Assembly (NCBI GenBank): GCA_003614735.1
Contig: KZ992444.1
Coordinates: 1 to 59,968, forward strand
Direction: 5' to 3'
Length of the DNA stretch: 59,968 nt
From: Thamnocephalis sphaerospora
Taxonomy: Eukaryota; Zoopagomycota; Zoopagomycetes; Zoopagales; Sigmoideomycetaceae
Below are positions 42,279-54,800 of the stretch, piece after piece. Under the pieces are notes generated by a model. The model was not told where the DNA came from, did no database searches, and saw only the letters and a list, made by a program, of their open reading frames with translations. Within the stretch, counting starts at the first letter, position 1. Every line of letters starts with the position of its first letter. The position numbers and the translations under genes are program-made.

Positions 42279-43668
42279 ATGACGCCCACCCCAACCGCCT
42301 CCCAGCTTTCCACCGCTGTTCTCAGCAGCGGCGACGCAGTGGCCGAGCAAGAGTACACCAAGGTGTTGCACGGCAAGAAGAAGCAAACCGAAGAGACCAA
42401 CTTTTTTGCCAAAGTCGTCAGCAAGGACCGAGCGCTCCACGGTGAAGCCGTCGAAAACTACGTCAACTTTTTCAAGGCAGACCGCGAGCGCGCCGAACGC
42501 GGCGAAGATGCGCGCGAGGAGCGGAGCGAGCGCATGGGCAACTACGCCCGGCTCACCAACACCTACTACAACCTGGTCACCGATCTTTACGAGGTGTGTA
42601 TGGCGCCATAACGCTTCTGCCGTCCATGTTTCACTCATAATTACCATGGTTGCACAATGGTGGGTTGCAACGTGCTAATGCCCGTGCGCTTCGCAGTACG
42701 GTTGGGGCCAGTCCTTCCACTTTGCTCGCTCCTATCCCGGCGAGTCGTTCCGTCAGAGCATTGCCCGCCACGAGCACTATCTGGCACACCGTCTTGGTCT
42801 CCAGCCGGGCATGAAGGTGCTGGTATGTACTCACATTGGCGTGCACACCGTTCCAGCGACATGTACACTGACACGCACCATCTACCTAGGATGTCGGCTG
42901 CGGCGTTGGCGGCCCGGCACGTGAGATGATCCACTTTGCTGACGTCAATGTGACTGGCCTAAACAACAACGAGTACCAGCTGGAACGTGCGGCGGTCTAC
43001 GCTGCACGCGAAAAGATTTCCAACAAGTGGAGCTCCGTCAAGGGCGACTTTATGAAGATGGATATTCCCGATAACTCGTTTGACGCGGTAAGCGTGCTAG
43101 CAGCGTTGCTCAACCCGACCGCGGCTAATCATTCTCTCTTGCACACGCTATGCAGGTCTACGCCATTGAGGCCACGGTCCACGCGCCGGAACTTTCAGGC
43201 GTGTATGGCGAGATTTTCCGTGTGCTCAAGCCGGGCTGTCGGTTTGCCTGCTACGAGTGGTGCATGACCGACCGCTACGACGACTCCAACCCCGAGCACC
43301 GTCGTATTCGTCTGGGCATCGAGGAGGGCAATGGCATTCCGCAGATGGTTGGCACTGCCGACGCGCTTGCTGCACTACGCCAGGTTGGCTTCAACGTGGA
43401 GTACCACGAGGCAGTGGGTGCGAACGATCCGGTCCCATGGTACACGCCGCTTGAGGGCAACTGGACGCGTGGCTTTGCGCTCACGTCGGTTGGCGTGCAT
43501 CTCACCGATGCACTGTGTTTTGTCATGGAGAAGCTGGGCATGGCTCCCGCTGGCACGCGCCAAGTCAGCCAGATGTTGCTAGATGCCCGCAGCTATCTGG
43601 TCGCAGGCGCCAAGCTTGGCATCTTCACGCCCATGTTTTGCTTTGTCGCTCGCAAACCGGAGGCCTAA
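42279..43668 (+). CDS. ERG6: Sterol 24-C-methyltransferase
   Basis: Four exons (42279-42593, 42697-42822, 42890-43087, 43156-43668) give 383 residues. The enzyme methylates zymosterol at C24 on the ergosterol path, using SAM, at the ER or lipid droplets. Hallmarks in order: [20 protein letters not shown] with [17 protein letters not shown] (the sterol-binding region), SAM motif [86 protein letters not shown], and [20 protein letters not shown]. The end [12 protein letters not shown] matches the family. C24 sterol methylation separates fungi and plants from animals, which helps place the organism. Confidence 0.97.
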
Positions 43669-44153
43669 TCTACACTCGTATGCTCTAGCGGTGCTCCGCG
43701 CGCTCAGTCGAACGTCAAAAGTATGTACTCTTCCCAATACTCACCCCCATTGGCTGCCAAACTTTTTAAATGTTTTGCCAAGCTGCTCGACACAAATGGC
43801 GGATGGCTTGTCTGTTGACATGCTGCAGTCTCCATGTATCGATAGCAATGCAAAAACCGCCATTACTTTCACATGATGGGTCTAGTGCGTCTTTACTGTG
43901 CTTGGTTCGGGCCCATAATGAGAAGTGCCTAGTGTGCACGACATGTGCTTTGCAATACACTTTTGCATAAACAACTAAAGGTGAATTGGTGTCGTACGTA
44001 GGCATACCGGCCTCGCCCGGCGGCTTGACCCATGTGGCAGTGATAGCATGTGATATGTGTACATTGCGCGCGCCGAAAGACCAGCGTGCATGCAGAATTC
44101 CTAATGGCAAAGACGTGGGGTCTGTCTTGTTTGATACATGCGTTGGCTATTAT
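43669..44153. other. Intergenic between convergent ERG6 and 7TM paralogue B
   Basis: No coding signal beyond chance frames. A minus frame at 43766-44110 has no domain. Confidence 0.5.
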
Positions 44154-45150
44154 TCAAGCTAGTCGTGTATGTCCGAATTGATGCAGTCTTGTAGCTGTGC
44201 TGCCCTTTTTGCGAAAGCTGCCAACGTGCATTACCAGCAGTACCGAGGAGATGCACCTGCGCAAGCAAAACAAAAACGTTTAGCATGCGCTATCGTATGC
44301 AGTCGGCATCTGGCGGTGGCGCTTACCATTCCACAATAGTAAGGGCAATCGAATAGATTCCAAACACCTCCAGTGCGATGGCAAAAGTGCACAGCATGTT
44401 AACTACCAGCAGCAGCAGGCCGACCTGAATGCCGTCGCGTGCCAGTTTTCTCCAGGCGTCCGAGCCGAATCGCTGATACTGGCGGTAGGCCACGTCGATA
44501 AAGATGACCGTGAGCGCAAGGTTTATAGGTGCATGAAATCCAAAGCGCATCCACGGAAAATAGATTGGATAGATGAACACGCATCCGCCAGACGTCGAAT
44601 TGAGAATGGCCGGACTGCTCCATGTCGCATACAGGATGGGTATAGGCGCCACCGCCACTACTGGGATAAACGCCAGCAGCCAGCGGCTAGAGCCCCGAGC
44701 AATGTAGGCCTTTTGCAACAGCACCGTACTGCCGCACAAGTCGTTGATGCGAATACACGCAGTCATCACCCAAAGAATCTCTCGACACGAGGGGCCACCG
44801 GGTGCGCCCGTGGTGAGAACGTACACGGCACACATGATGCCGGCCACGGATTGCAGCAGACAGCACCAGGTGGCCAAGGCGCGCGGTCGAGCGCGCACCA
44901 TGCTAATCGAGGATGCAGTATTTGATACAAATAACCCCAGTACAATTGTAGCGATTAGAGTCTGCTGGAAGACCATTTGCCAGCGTCGACGTGCATCCAG
45001 CTCTCCCGCATTGTCTGCAACAAACTCGAAATACGAGCGCTCGCCGGACGGATGCAAAGGTACGCCTCCAAACCGCGTGGCATTGCGCTGCCAAAGGGTA
45101 CCAATCTCTCTTGCTATTTCTTTACGTGATGCCAAATACATTATGGGCAA
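44154..45150 (-). CDS. Orphan seven-transmembrane protein, GPCR-like layout (paralogue B)
   Basis: Two exons (45150-44327, 44256-44154) give 308 residues; Met at 45141 is an alternative start. By eye roughly half of the residues match paralogue A at 19568-20616, best in ARPRALATWCCLLQS, the TM3 run SCREILWVMTACIRINDLCG, WSSPAIL, SGGCVFIYP and FHAPINLALTVIFIDVAY. It has the same N-tail N-x-T site (NAT), the same seven hydrophobic spans, the same Cys before TM3 and in the TM4-TM5 loop, and the same intron position within the Trp codon of EWCISSVLLV. The tail after TM7 is short, basic and unlike that of A. It lies on the opposite strand, 24 kb away, among unrelated housekeeping genes. No named family recognised. 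Confidence 0.8.
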
Positions 45151-46285
45151 AATTGGGGAGCGTTCGTGGCCGAGTGCGCAAGGGTATAATGGTGGTGGCG
45201 ATGATGATGGCGATGATGCTAAGAAACGGGTGCCGTGATAAGGGCGCTAGGCAAACAGCTCGTATTTAAAGACGTGTGCTTCCAAGGCCTGTGGGGTGCA
45301 TCCGTTGCACGTCGCGCCAAAGGTAACATGGTGGCTGGCTAGCCTTGCGCGCGGAATGTTGTCTCCGCACTCTCAGGAACAACACCTATCAAAGTAAATG
45401 AGTCCCAAAGTGTCGGCTGTACCACCGTGGCAAAAGAAACGTGAGCAACATCGGGCTATGGCTAAAAGTAGCCGAAAAGCAAGCGTGTAACGCATGTCGG
45501 CATGCTTGTACTAAAACTAGCGTGCCGCACTGGCGCGCTCCCCCACGCGCGCAGACCACTGGCATCCGCGACATCAGTAGCATTGCAAGCGATGCTCGCT
45601 GGTAACACGCTTCTGATCCAACCAGGCAATCAAACAGCGCTCTTTTAGCGCCATTTGGCGCCGCATATGGCGCACGCACCTTGCCCCGCTCGGCGGCCTG
45701 GACCCATTCGAACCTCCGCGGTGCAGCCAAAGTGGGTTCTGGTGGTGGCTGATGCGCGTGTTTCTTCTCCGATAATTCCAGAACAAGCTGCAGCAGCTGG
45801 CCTGCGCGTGCAGTCACACGAATGTTCACCAGCGCTTTGCCTCGTTCAGTCGACGGTCAAGCGTCTTGGCCTGCACGGCTTCCAAATCCAGTGCTTCCTG
45901 CTAAATAAAGTCACAGCGGCTTGACCTATGCCGCTCGACCCCAGTGCCAACCGACAACGCGACTGCGCACCCTGCATTGCTTCCAGTCAGCGCGCGCAAC
46001 GCTTTACCTTTTTGCGCTCTGTCCAGTCCGCTGTTCCCAGGCCTCGCCCCAGTCTGACGGCAAGAGCGCCATGTCGGCCAGCACGCAGAGTATGCAATAT
46101 TCTATTCAATAAACGTACTGATGGGCAAAGCACCCGCCAAATGGCCGACGACTGTGCTAGCGGGTGCTCGCTCATCTTCTAAAAAGTATACCGACAGCGG
46201 AGCCTGTCGTGCTGTGCACACATGCCTACTACACAAGAGATGTAAGAATACAAGAAGGGATAGTCGTACTACGTAATATCAATGC
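45151..46285 (-). other. Region with a possible unrecognised coiled-coil gene at about 45575-46175
   Basis: On the minus strand an ORF from 46175 ends in a good donor after TADWTERKK (46006), and an in-phase acceptor at 45899/45898 leads to EALDLEAVQAKTLDRRLNEA. The next frame continues with a helix-like GQLLQLVLELSEKKH and EWVQAAERGK, and the first frame resumes with MRRQMALKERCLIAWLDQ and stops near 45574. The pieces look like one coiled-coil protein but need two frame changes that I cannot explain by introns, so it could be a broken gene, a wrongly sequenced one, or chance. No family recognised. The rest of the region holds the promoter of paralogue B. Confidence 0.3.
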
Positions 46286-48578
46286 TCAAGATGCCGCCGC
46301 GCGCTTCTTCTTGTCCGCGAGGGCAATGTTTGCTTCGACGCGCTTGGCTAGCCGGTCAATGTCCTGCCGCCGCAGGCGCACCTTGAACGCAGCGCGCAAA
46401 ATATCATCCGCGTTCATCTTTTCAGCCGGCAGGTGCAGCAGATAGGACAAGATCTCCGTGTTCTCTGGGCAGTGCCGCAGAAGAACATCTAAGCATGCAC
46501 ATTAGCCTATCGTCTACCATCCGGCCAAACTATCGATAGCGCTACTTACCTCGCGAAATATCAAGGATCCCAAGAGCGACACGGAACAAAAACTTGTTGC
46601 CTGGAATGATGAGGTTAGCCACGGGAACAAACGGCAGACTTGCATCATGTGCTCGCGCTGTTGCTTACCGCCGAAATAAAAGACGTCCCACACTCGAAGC
46701 ACGGCCGACCATGGCAGTGCCATCGTAAATAGCGTCAAGAACCACTGCGTCACATACATCAGCGGTACAACACCGTTGTCCGACTGGGCACGGCAGGGTG
46801 CACATGATTTGCCGCAATGGTTAGTGTACGGCATCGTTAAGCAGCACAGCACATGCACACAAAACACTTGGCAGGCACAGTACACACCAGATGCTTGGCC
46901 AGTGCGGGGCTGTGCGAGGCAAGAAGGTGCTCAAACACCGTTGCGTCCACGCGCAGACGGCCCAGATTCGGCGAGTAGTAGCCATTTAGGTGCTGGTCTA
47001 TGGTGGCAACCAGCAGCCAGAATGCGTCCTGGTTGCCAGCAAACATCTAAAGTGTCAAGACCATGGCCACACTAGACAGCGCATGATCGCTTACCTCTTC
47101 GCTGAGCTGCATCAGCATTAGCCCCACAAGTCGTCCCATGCCTTGGCAGTAGCCAACGGCAGGATTATAGTGCGCATATGCCTTGAGCACATTGTGCAAT
47201 GTCGCCTGCCCTTCGCCCTGGGCCTCGGCAAAAAACACATGGTTTGGATAGCACCGCTGGATGTCGCGCTCGATTGTTTCGTGAATTTCCAGGTGCTCGC
47301 GGTCCTGGAGCTCCTGTCGGCGCGCATCATCGCCCAAACATGGGATCAGCCCAAGCTCAAGTGGTGCATATGCGCTCAAAATCCGTACCGCATAGACGCC
47401 TGGCTTCCGATATTTGTCCACGTTGGCGAGGTACATCCACACAGTGCCGCGGATAGAGTCGGGAATGCCCTGCTTAATCAGCCGACGCACCTAGACAGCG
47501 TTGGACGCATGAGTTGCTTAGCTCGGGTCGATGTAGCAGCACCCTAGCTAGGATCACATGCACAGCCATGCCTTCATGCGTCACCGTCGGCCGCACACAT
47601 ACCTTTTTCGACTTGCGGATAGAGCTAGGCTGGAATTTGTTCATGATGGCTGCCCACTTGGCCTCACGTGCTGCAACAGCTGTTGGCGTGTCTCTGGGCC
47701 TGCGATGATTGGTGAAGGCGCAGTTGTCGCACGACAGACGTAGCGTCAGCGCATCATCACTGCTGGTAACATGTGCAGACTGCATACACTTTGCGACCAC
47801 TGGACTGATGCCACTGCAGCATACACCGCACTGCAGCCACGCGCATCTGACCGCAGGCAAAAGAGGCTGCCACTTACGTGCGATATGATCCATCAGCATC
47901 CGAAGATGCTTCCCCGTCGGTTAGATTGCACAGGAATCCATAGTCATCCACAGTCTTGCCCTCGGGCGCATTGACAGAGAGCCACTGACCATAGCGGCCA
48001 TTTGGACTGCGGCTAGGGCTGTAGCTTGATTGCCGCGAATGGCTGGTCACGACCAGCGAGCGCGATCGATGCACCGATGATGCATCATCACTCGTGGCAC
48101 TATGCGAGCTGTCTGGCCTCTGCGAAAGCGTGGTGGTGCTCAGGTTGGGCATGTCGGTGCCAAGCGCCTCGGCCAGCGCCTCCACCGATACGTTCACGTC
48201 CATCAACAGCACCGGCTCCATATGGTTGCCCTGCTGCTGCTGCTGGTGGTGCTGCTGCTGCTGTAGTAGCAGCTGCGGAACCGAAGCTGTACCGCTCGCT
48301 CGTCCGACAAAAGTGCCATGCACAGGTAAGGGTGACTGTGTCATTTCCACGCTTGCGATAGAAGCACTCGAACGCCTTACGCTTGACGACCGGCGCCGCC
48401 CCTGCCGCTCGCTACGCAACGAGGCCGGCGAGCTGGGTCGCGCGTCGTCAGCAGTCACAGTAGCTGGCAGCGAGACGGCCGTGGTGATGCCGGCGGTCCA
48501 GCCAGCCTTTTGAAAAATACGGTTCTGGGCTTGGCCGCTGCTGCCCTTCCAGAACGGCGCTACGCCGCTAGGGAACAT
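46286..48578 (-). CDS. TBC-domain Rab GTPase-activating protein
   Basis: About eight exons, start at 48578, stop at 46286. The first 240 residues are disordered: Ser/Arg-rich, with a Gln/His tract (LLLQQQQHHQQQQQG) encoded by CAG repeats. The TBC domain starts near residue 290: VRRLIKQGIPDSIRGTVWMY supplies the IxxDxxR arginine finger, ERDIQRCYPNH and YNPAVGYCQGMGRLVGLML supply the YxQ glutamine finger, then DAFWLLVATIDQHLNGYYSP, FLTLFTMALPWSAVLRVWDV and FLFRVALGILDISRDVLL. Both catalytic residues are present, so it should speed GTP hydrolysis on a Rab. The subfamily resembles TBC1D10 by its GYYSPNLGRLRVDATVF segment, but I would not name a target Rab. The tail ends in a Lys-rich helix. An in-frame intron is inferred inside PGVYA-ELQDREHLEI. 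Confidence 0.9.
48231..48273 (+). repeat. CTG/CAG trinucleotide tract coding for polyglutamine in the TBC gene
   Basis: Imperfect CTG repeats on the plus strand, read as Gln with scattered His on the minus-strand gene. It is part of the disordered N-terminal region and likely to vary in length among strains. Confidence 0.85.
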
Positions 48579-49626
48579 GCGTGGGTAGAGCGTTGAGAGA
48601 ATCGCACAGCTGGTCGCCGCGTTAGACGCCGTTAGCCTAGCGGCTGGTCACACGCTGGTAGCCCCGCTCTGGACTGCAATGTTGCAAGGAGAATGTGGCT
48701 GGCGAATGCCTAGGGCGCCGTGGCGGACGGCCGTGGCAGTGGTGGCAGTAGCGGCGCGGTGGTAATGGTGGCAACCGCTGGTCGCGCCAGTGGCGGTACG
48801 CGTAGGGCGAAAGGACAGGCTGGCCACAGACGGTCGGCCAGTGTTGGTGCGGCAACAAGACAGAGACAGAAGAACGAACGCGTAGACTGAGCGCCGCAGT
48901 CGCGTCGATAGCGGCAGGACGGGTGAAAAGAAGGAAGAAGCGGCGGCGTTAGCGAGGCATGGTGATCAGCAGGCCGGTTTGAGGGGCAACGCGAGGTGAA
49001 GTCAAGGCGCACGCTTGCACACGCATCCGGCACCGCGCTGGCGCTCTCGTCAGCAGGAATCCACCACGCCTTGTCCGTCCGTACAACGCCCATGCGTGTT
49101 CAATTACGCGCATGCCAATACCCTCTGCATGCGCACCCTGCAAACCTACCGTGCAGCAGTCATCCGGCTACGCTGCGGGGATATATGATTAGCAGATAGG
49201 TTTGACACAATGCCTGAACGCTGCTACGCTTATTTCAGCCCGGTCACGTGCGGCGGCTGTAACAATGAGATGCTGATTCGCCGGCTGTGGGGTCAACCGA
49301 ACCAACCCCAGGCAACCCGTGCCCCCCAATATTTTTCACATCTTTTCTTTTTCTCACTCGCACTCAGTGCTATCGGCACTCTTGTTGCTCCCTCGCTCCA
49401 GTTCCGCGGCAAAGTACCGGCATCGCCCGCTTCTTCTTCCGCCCCGTAGTGGCAGTCGTCGTTGTGCGCCACGCATCTTTATTCTCTGTCTGCAACTCCT
49501 GTTGCTCCCCGTGTTGGTAGGTCCATCTGGCCGTTGGCGTCATCGCTCCCCATCGCCTGTGGCGTTTGCATCGCATGCTGACACCGTGGGTCGTCTAGAG
49601 CCCGCGCATCTTGTAAGCACGGAATA
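48579..49626. promoter_or_regulatory. Upstream region shared by the TBC gene and NAP1
   Basis: A kilobase between divergent starts. The stretch 49319-49560 before NAP1 is pyrimidine-rich on the plus strand (many TCTTTTC, CTCGCTCC runs), as is common in fungal promoters and leaders. Frames here lack domains. Confidence 0.45.
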
Positions 49627-51471
49627 ATGGCCGACAGCAACCCGCAGGGTGAGTGTTCATCTGCGTGCACGGCTGCCAAGCATTGGATGGCCTGGCTGCA
49701 GTAGAGAACCTGGCGAGCGGTTGGAACGTCACGAGTCGGCTGGCTTGCAGCACCTCGGCGCCTTATTGCACGCGGGCGCCAACCTGTTTGTCCATCGCAG
49801 CCGGGCTGACGAAAACGACCGCGTGTCTGCTGTTAACGCCGTCTAGGTATGGATATCAAGGGCAAGGCGCGCGCATCCGCGAGCGACGTGGACTTTGTCG
49901 GTCCGACGCCCAACAACACGCCAGTGCAGCCGGCACCTATCGCGACGCGCGTGGTCTCGGAGAGGCCGTCGGTCAGCGGTATTGCCGAGGAGGGCGAGGA
50001 TGACGAGGGTGTGGAGATGGGCGCCGCCTCTGCTGGCGCTGGCCTCACGGGTCTGTCGGGCGATCTGTTTGCCGGCAACCAGCGTCTTGTGAACATGCTG
50101 CAAGGAAAGCTCGGCACTCTGCTGGGTCGCTCTTCTGGCTACGTGGAGGGTCTGCCGGCGCCGATTCGCCGCCGCATCAACGGCCTCAAGTATCTGCAGA
50201 CAAAGCACACCGAGCTGGAATGCGAATTCCACAAGGAGATTCTTGAGCTCGAGAAAAAGTATCTGGCACTGTACCGCCCGCTGTACGAGAAGGTAAGCAG
50301 GCGTGGGTACTATAACAGCAGCTGGGCTCTGTGGCGCTGGATAACACGGTGCTTGACGGCTGACGTTGCGAAACTGCGCAGCGTGCCGACATCGTTCACG
50401 GCAAGCTTGAGCCGACCGACGAAGAGGTCGCCGCTGGAAAGAGTGACGCGGAGGATGAGGAGGCGGACGAGGCCGAGGAGGAGGAGGAGGACGATAACAC
50501 TCCAGTCGAGGCGGGTATCCCAGAGTTCTGGCTGACTGCCCTGAAAAATCACGCCGGTCTGTGCGAGCTTATTACCGAGAGCGATGAGGAGCCGCTTCAG
50601 AGCCTGCGGGACATCAAGCTGCAGTACACCGACGACAAGCCAGTAGGTGGCGGACGACCAGAGCAGCGCTGGGGTGGATGTCGCACGTGCACACGTGTAC
50701 GAACTCACATTTGGCACGCTGTTTACCTGCGCTCAGGGCTTCACGATTGTGTTTGAGTTTGGCGAGAACGAATTTTTCACAAACCGCACCCTCACCAAGA
50801 CCTACTATTACCAGCAGTCGTCCAGCTTTGGCGATCTTGTCTATGAGAGCTCTCGCGGCTGCGATATTGACTGGAAGGAGGGCAAGGACCTTACAGTGAC
50901 GATCGAGACAAAGAAGCAGCGCCACAAGAGTACGTGCCATACGTGGTGTCGTCTGGCATAAGCGCCGCCTAACTGACGTTGTCTATTGTGGATGGGTGTG
51001 CACGCGCTTGGTGTTTGCTTTTGGAAATTGCCTGACGATTTTCCCAGCTACCAACAAGACACGCGTCATCAAGCGGGCAGTGCCCAATGAGACGTTCTTC
51101 TCGTTCTTCAGCACCATCCAGACACCTGAGGATGACACCGAGCTTGAGGATGAGGAGCAGGAGGACCTCGACGCGCGCCTGGAGGCAGACTATGAGCTTG
51201 GCGAGGAGTTCAAGGAGAGGATCATTCCGCACGCCGTCGACTGGTTCACCGGCAAGGCGCTCCAGTACGAGAACATGGACATGGATGATGAGGTAGGCTG
51301 CGGCGCGCAGAGAAGGAACATGTGCACACCCGTGGACAAACCGCTGATGCACTCCTTCCCCGATGGTTTGCATCCATTCAGTACGACGAGGAGGGTCTCT
51401 ACTACGGCGGTACCACAGACGACGACGATGACGACGACAGCGACGATGATGACTTTCCGGAGCACGGATAA
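49627..51471 (+). CDS. NAP1: Nucleosome assembly protein NAP1
   Basis: Six exons (49627-49648, 49847-50292, 50382-50642, 50737-50929, 51048-51292, 51382-51471) give 418 residues. NAP1 is a dimeric chaperone for H2A-H2B, moving between cytoplasm and nucleus. Visible parts: a flexible N-tail, the long dimer helix (LPAPIRRRINGLKYLQTKHT through ECEFHKEILELEKKYLALYR), RADIVHGKLEPTDEEVAAG, an acidic loop, GIPEFWLTALKNHAGLCELI, FTIVFEFGENEFFTNRTLTK, CDIDWKEGKDLTV, and ETFFSFFSTIQTPED. The end is an Asp-rich tail (DDDDDDDSDDDD), the usual histone-binding end. The first coding exon is 22 bases; the start codon lies in the context AATAATGGCC. Confidence 0.97.
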
Positions 51472-51828
51472 GCATGCTGCGTAGCTCGCTTCACGCCTGG
51501 CGCGGCGATGCACTGTGGCGCGCGCACTCATGCCGCGCGCCCAAACTGTCGTATCCTGGCCGTTTGTATTGCGATGACAACAACGACGATATTGTGTGTT
51601 TCGTTCACTAAAGCCACTTGGCTTCGCCGTACACGTATGCTTTTGCTACTACCGGCGCCTGTCACGGTGTTGCGGCCGGCGTGGACGTGGAGAACGCGAT
51701 GGTTTATCAAAAAGGTAAAAGTACAGCATGGAGAAAAGGGCGAGCGCACCGTGTCGATGCAATTTTGAGCCGCAGTAGCATGCGCGCGTACAGTCGCACG
51801 CGGCGCAGTGGCGGTGACGACAATCGAA
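51472..51828. other. Intergenic between convergent NAP1 and BRE1
   Basis: 357 bases of 3' flanks; no coding signal. Confidence 0.5.
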
Positions 51829-54800
51829 TCAAAGATACACCTGGCGTATGTCGTTGATGCCAAATGCCTCGCCGCAGATTGGGCATTTCCGCTGCCGTGT
51901 TTCCACTCGCGAGTCGATGCATTCCTTGCAAAACACATGCATGCAGCGGCTGAGTACGTGCGACTTGAAGCGAATGTTGCACGATCCACACTTGAGCAGA
52001 GTCTGTGTGCGCGCGGTCAGCCGACAGCACCGTTGCAAACCAACGCGCTTTCGCGGCTCACCTTGTATTCGTCCAGCCGCTGTCGCATCTCTTCGTCGCC
52101 GGCGCCAGCAACGACCGCAGCCAGCTGTCGGGTTAGCTGGTCAACGCGCTGCTGTAGGGCATCACGATCCTCGCCCACTCGCTTGCGCGTATGGGCCTCG
52201 TTCTCGCATGCCTGCGTGCGTTCTTTGAGCAGCATTTGCAGCTAGTGGCGCACATGGTCAGCGTCACCGACGATGCATGATCACGCTTGCGTACACGCGC
52301 CCTACCTCAGTAAAGCGACCATCCGACTTGTTCAGCTTCTCCGTCGTCTCGTCAGCTTGCCGCTGGAACTGCGCCAGCCGGTCCTTGAATTGCTGCAGTG
52401 CGGTGTTGGCCGCGGCTAGCTCTCGCTCCATGCTCGCCTACGCACCCCAAAAAAAAACAAATCGGTGAACATTGCGCATTTACACGTACGCATTGCAAAC
52501 AAACACTTACAAGCTGCTGGTCCAGATTCTTCTCGTGCTCTTCGAGACGCCGGATCTGCTCCAGCTGCTTCTCAGACTGCCGACGCAGTGCAATGTTGAC
52601 ATTGGAGATGGAGTCCTTTTGCTTGTTGAGTAAGCCGTACTTTTGATCATACTTGGTTTTCTGCAGCAACAGCAAACTCGTATGAGCTGACTGCATCGCA
52701 ACAGTGTCGCCTGTACGCAGCAACCCTACCTCCGCAAGCAACTGAACAATCTGATCCTCCTTCACAGCTAGATCCAGCACCTTGCGCGAGCTCTGCTCTT
52801 CAAGCTTGGACCAGGCCTCGCTGACGTTCATCATCTCTTGAAGCAGCTGCGCCTCGGTCTGCGCCAGCAAAAAACCGGTTAGATTCATTAGCATGACACG
52901 TACGCACGCCACTGCCCTGTGCTTACCTTTTGGTAAAACTCGCATTTGAGCTCAAGATCTCTGAGCGCCTTTTCGCGCGCGTCCAGCTCATGACCCAGAT
53001 GTTGAATTGGATCGCCAGTCGTGACAGCTGCATTGTACTTTTCTTCCAGTGCTTGAAGCTGCGCTGCAGTCTCAGCAAGCCTGGCCTCAAGCTGCGCGTT
53101 GGCCAGCATCATCTGCCAGTCGCCAACGCGTAGATCAGTCATGTATCCAGGGTAGGCAGTCGTTGACGCGCAAACTAGCATGCCGCGCTTAGCGCCAAAA
53201 CTCACCTCCTCGACACTTTGCGTTTCCGCACTGGCCTGTTCGCGAGCATCGCGTTCACGCTCAAGCTCCACGACCTTGGCTTCCGCATCCCTGTGCACCA
53301 GTAGACGGGTAAAATCACCCAGAGCGTAAGCAAACGGGCAGCAGTATACGCAGTCTGTGCTACAGCCCATGCACATACTTGAGCTGCTTCCGTAGACTGT
53401 CAACAAGAGACAGCTCTTCGTTGACGCTGTAATAGTCAAACGCGTCCTTGTCGCCAGTCTCGGCAGCAATCTTCATCTTCAGTCGCCGAACCTCAGCGGT
53501 AAGACTGGCGATTTGATCCTAGTGCGCACACACACCAACCGTCAACCATGATGCGTCCACACTACCAAACTGCCAAGCTTACCTTTCTTGTGTTGGCAAT
53601 CAGGCGAATCTCCTGATGCTGTGCGAGTTCCACGTTATCCTTGGAACAGCGCAGCTCCAACTGTTGCTGAAGATGGTCTCGGTTGCCGCGTACACGAGTG
53701 AGGTCATTTTCCAGTCGGCGCAACTCTGTCTCCATAACCTCGCGACGTTTGCGCTCTTCGACCTAAACCAAAACACCCGGTTAGCATGACGGCAGATTAC
53801 GGCCTATTTGCACGATATTTCCTACCTCAATCTGCTCGGTAAAACGACGCTGTGAGGCCTTCAGATTCTCCAGCTCTTGTTGCGCTGCATCCAGCGCGGC
53901 ACGCTGGCGTTCAGCGTCCGCCTTGTAGTAGTTGCAGTTTTCCTGCACGCGTTGGAAGAGCGATGTTTCCATAATCCGCTCATCAGGCATATACGCAAGC
54001 TGCAGTCGTAGCGAATCAATCTCCTGACGTAGCCGAATTCGTTCGTCTCTTGTTTCGTTCAGTTCCGCAAGACGGCTATCTGCTAGTCGTTGAAGTGCCT
54101 CAAGATGCCCAAGATCCACGGTACTAGTCATCTCCTGTACAGCAGCACATCCATCATTTCATCAGTACAACGCAGACAGTCTGCGAGTATTTGCAGTCAT
54201 CAAAAACGGAGCTTACCATGGTAGTGTGGGCAGCTGCATCGGCAGGAACACCGACGGCAGCAGACCTTTCGGCGGCCGTATCCTGCGGTGGCGTTGGAGC
54301 TGGTGATGCTGTTCCATTAGGCTGCGACCGGAGACGATCCACAGCACGCTCGGCACGCCGGAGTTCCTCGCGCAAATTCTCGCTCTGCTCCTCCGCCTCA
54401 CGCAACTGCTCCTTTGTAATTCGAAGCATGCTAGAAAGAGAGTCCCGCTGCAAAATACAGGCCCAGATTAGCGCACATGCTCATGCTCCACAAACAACGG
54501 CGCCATTGATTAGCACCCACCTCGTTGGTCAGCTGCATCTGCCGATGACGAAGTTCATCCGCATCGTGCAGCAGTTTTGCGTGATCCGATTCTACTACCG
54601 CATTAGGTGCATCCAATGCTAACATTCAGCGACACCAACGTGATCAGCGCCTGCCATGTTACATGCCGATATGCTTTACATTGCACGCTTACCATGATCG
54701 GACGAAATATTCTTCGTTTGCGTGCTTGCTATCTCGTTAGCCCGTTGCCCGATAGCGCGCAGTGCCGCCATAACGCTGTTGGTGTGATCAACCAGCCAAG

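Noticed and set aside
45700-45720. A GGTTCGAAT-like string that could be a tRNA T-loop
   Set aside because: No acceptor stem, D-arm or anticodon arm can be paired around it on either strand.
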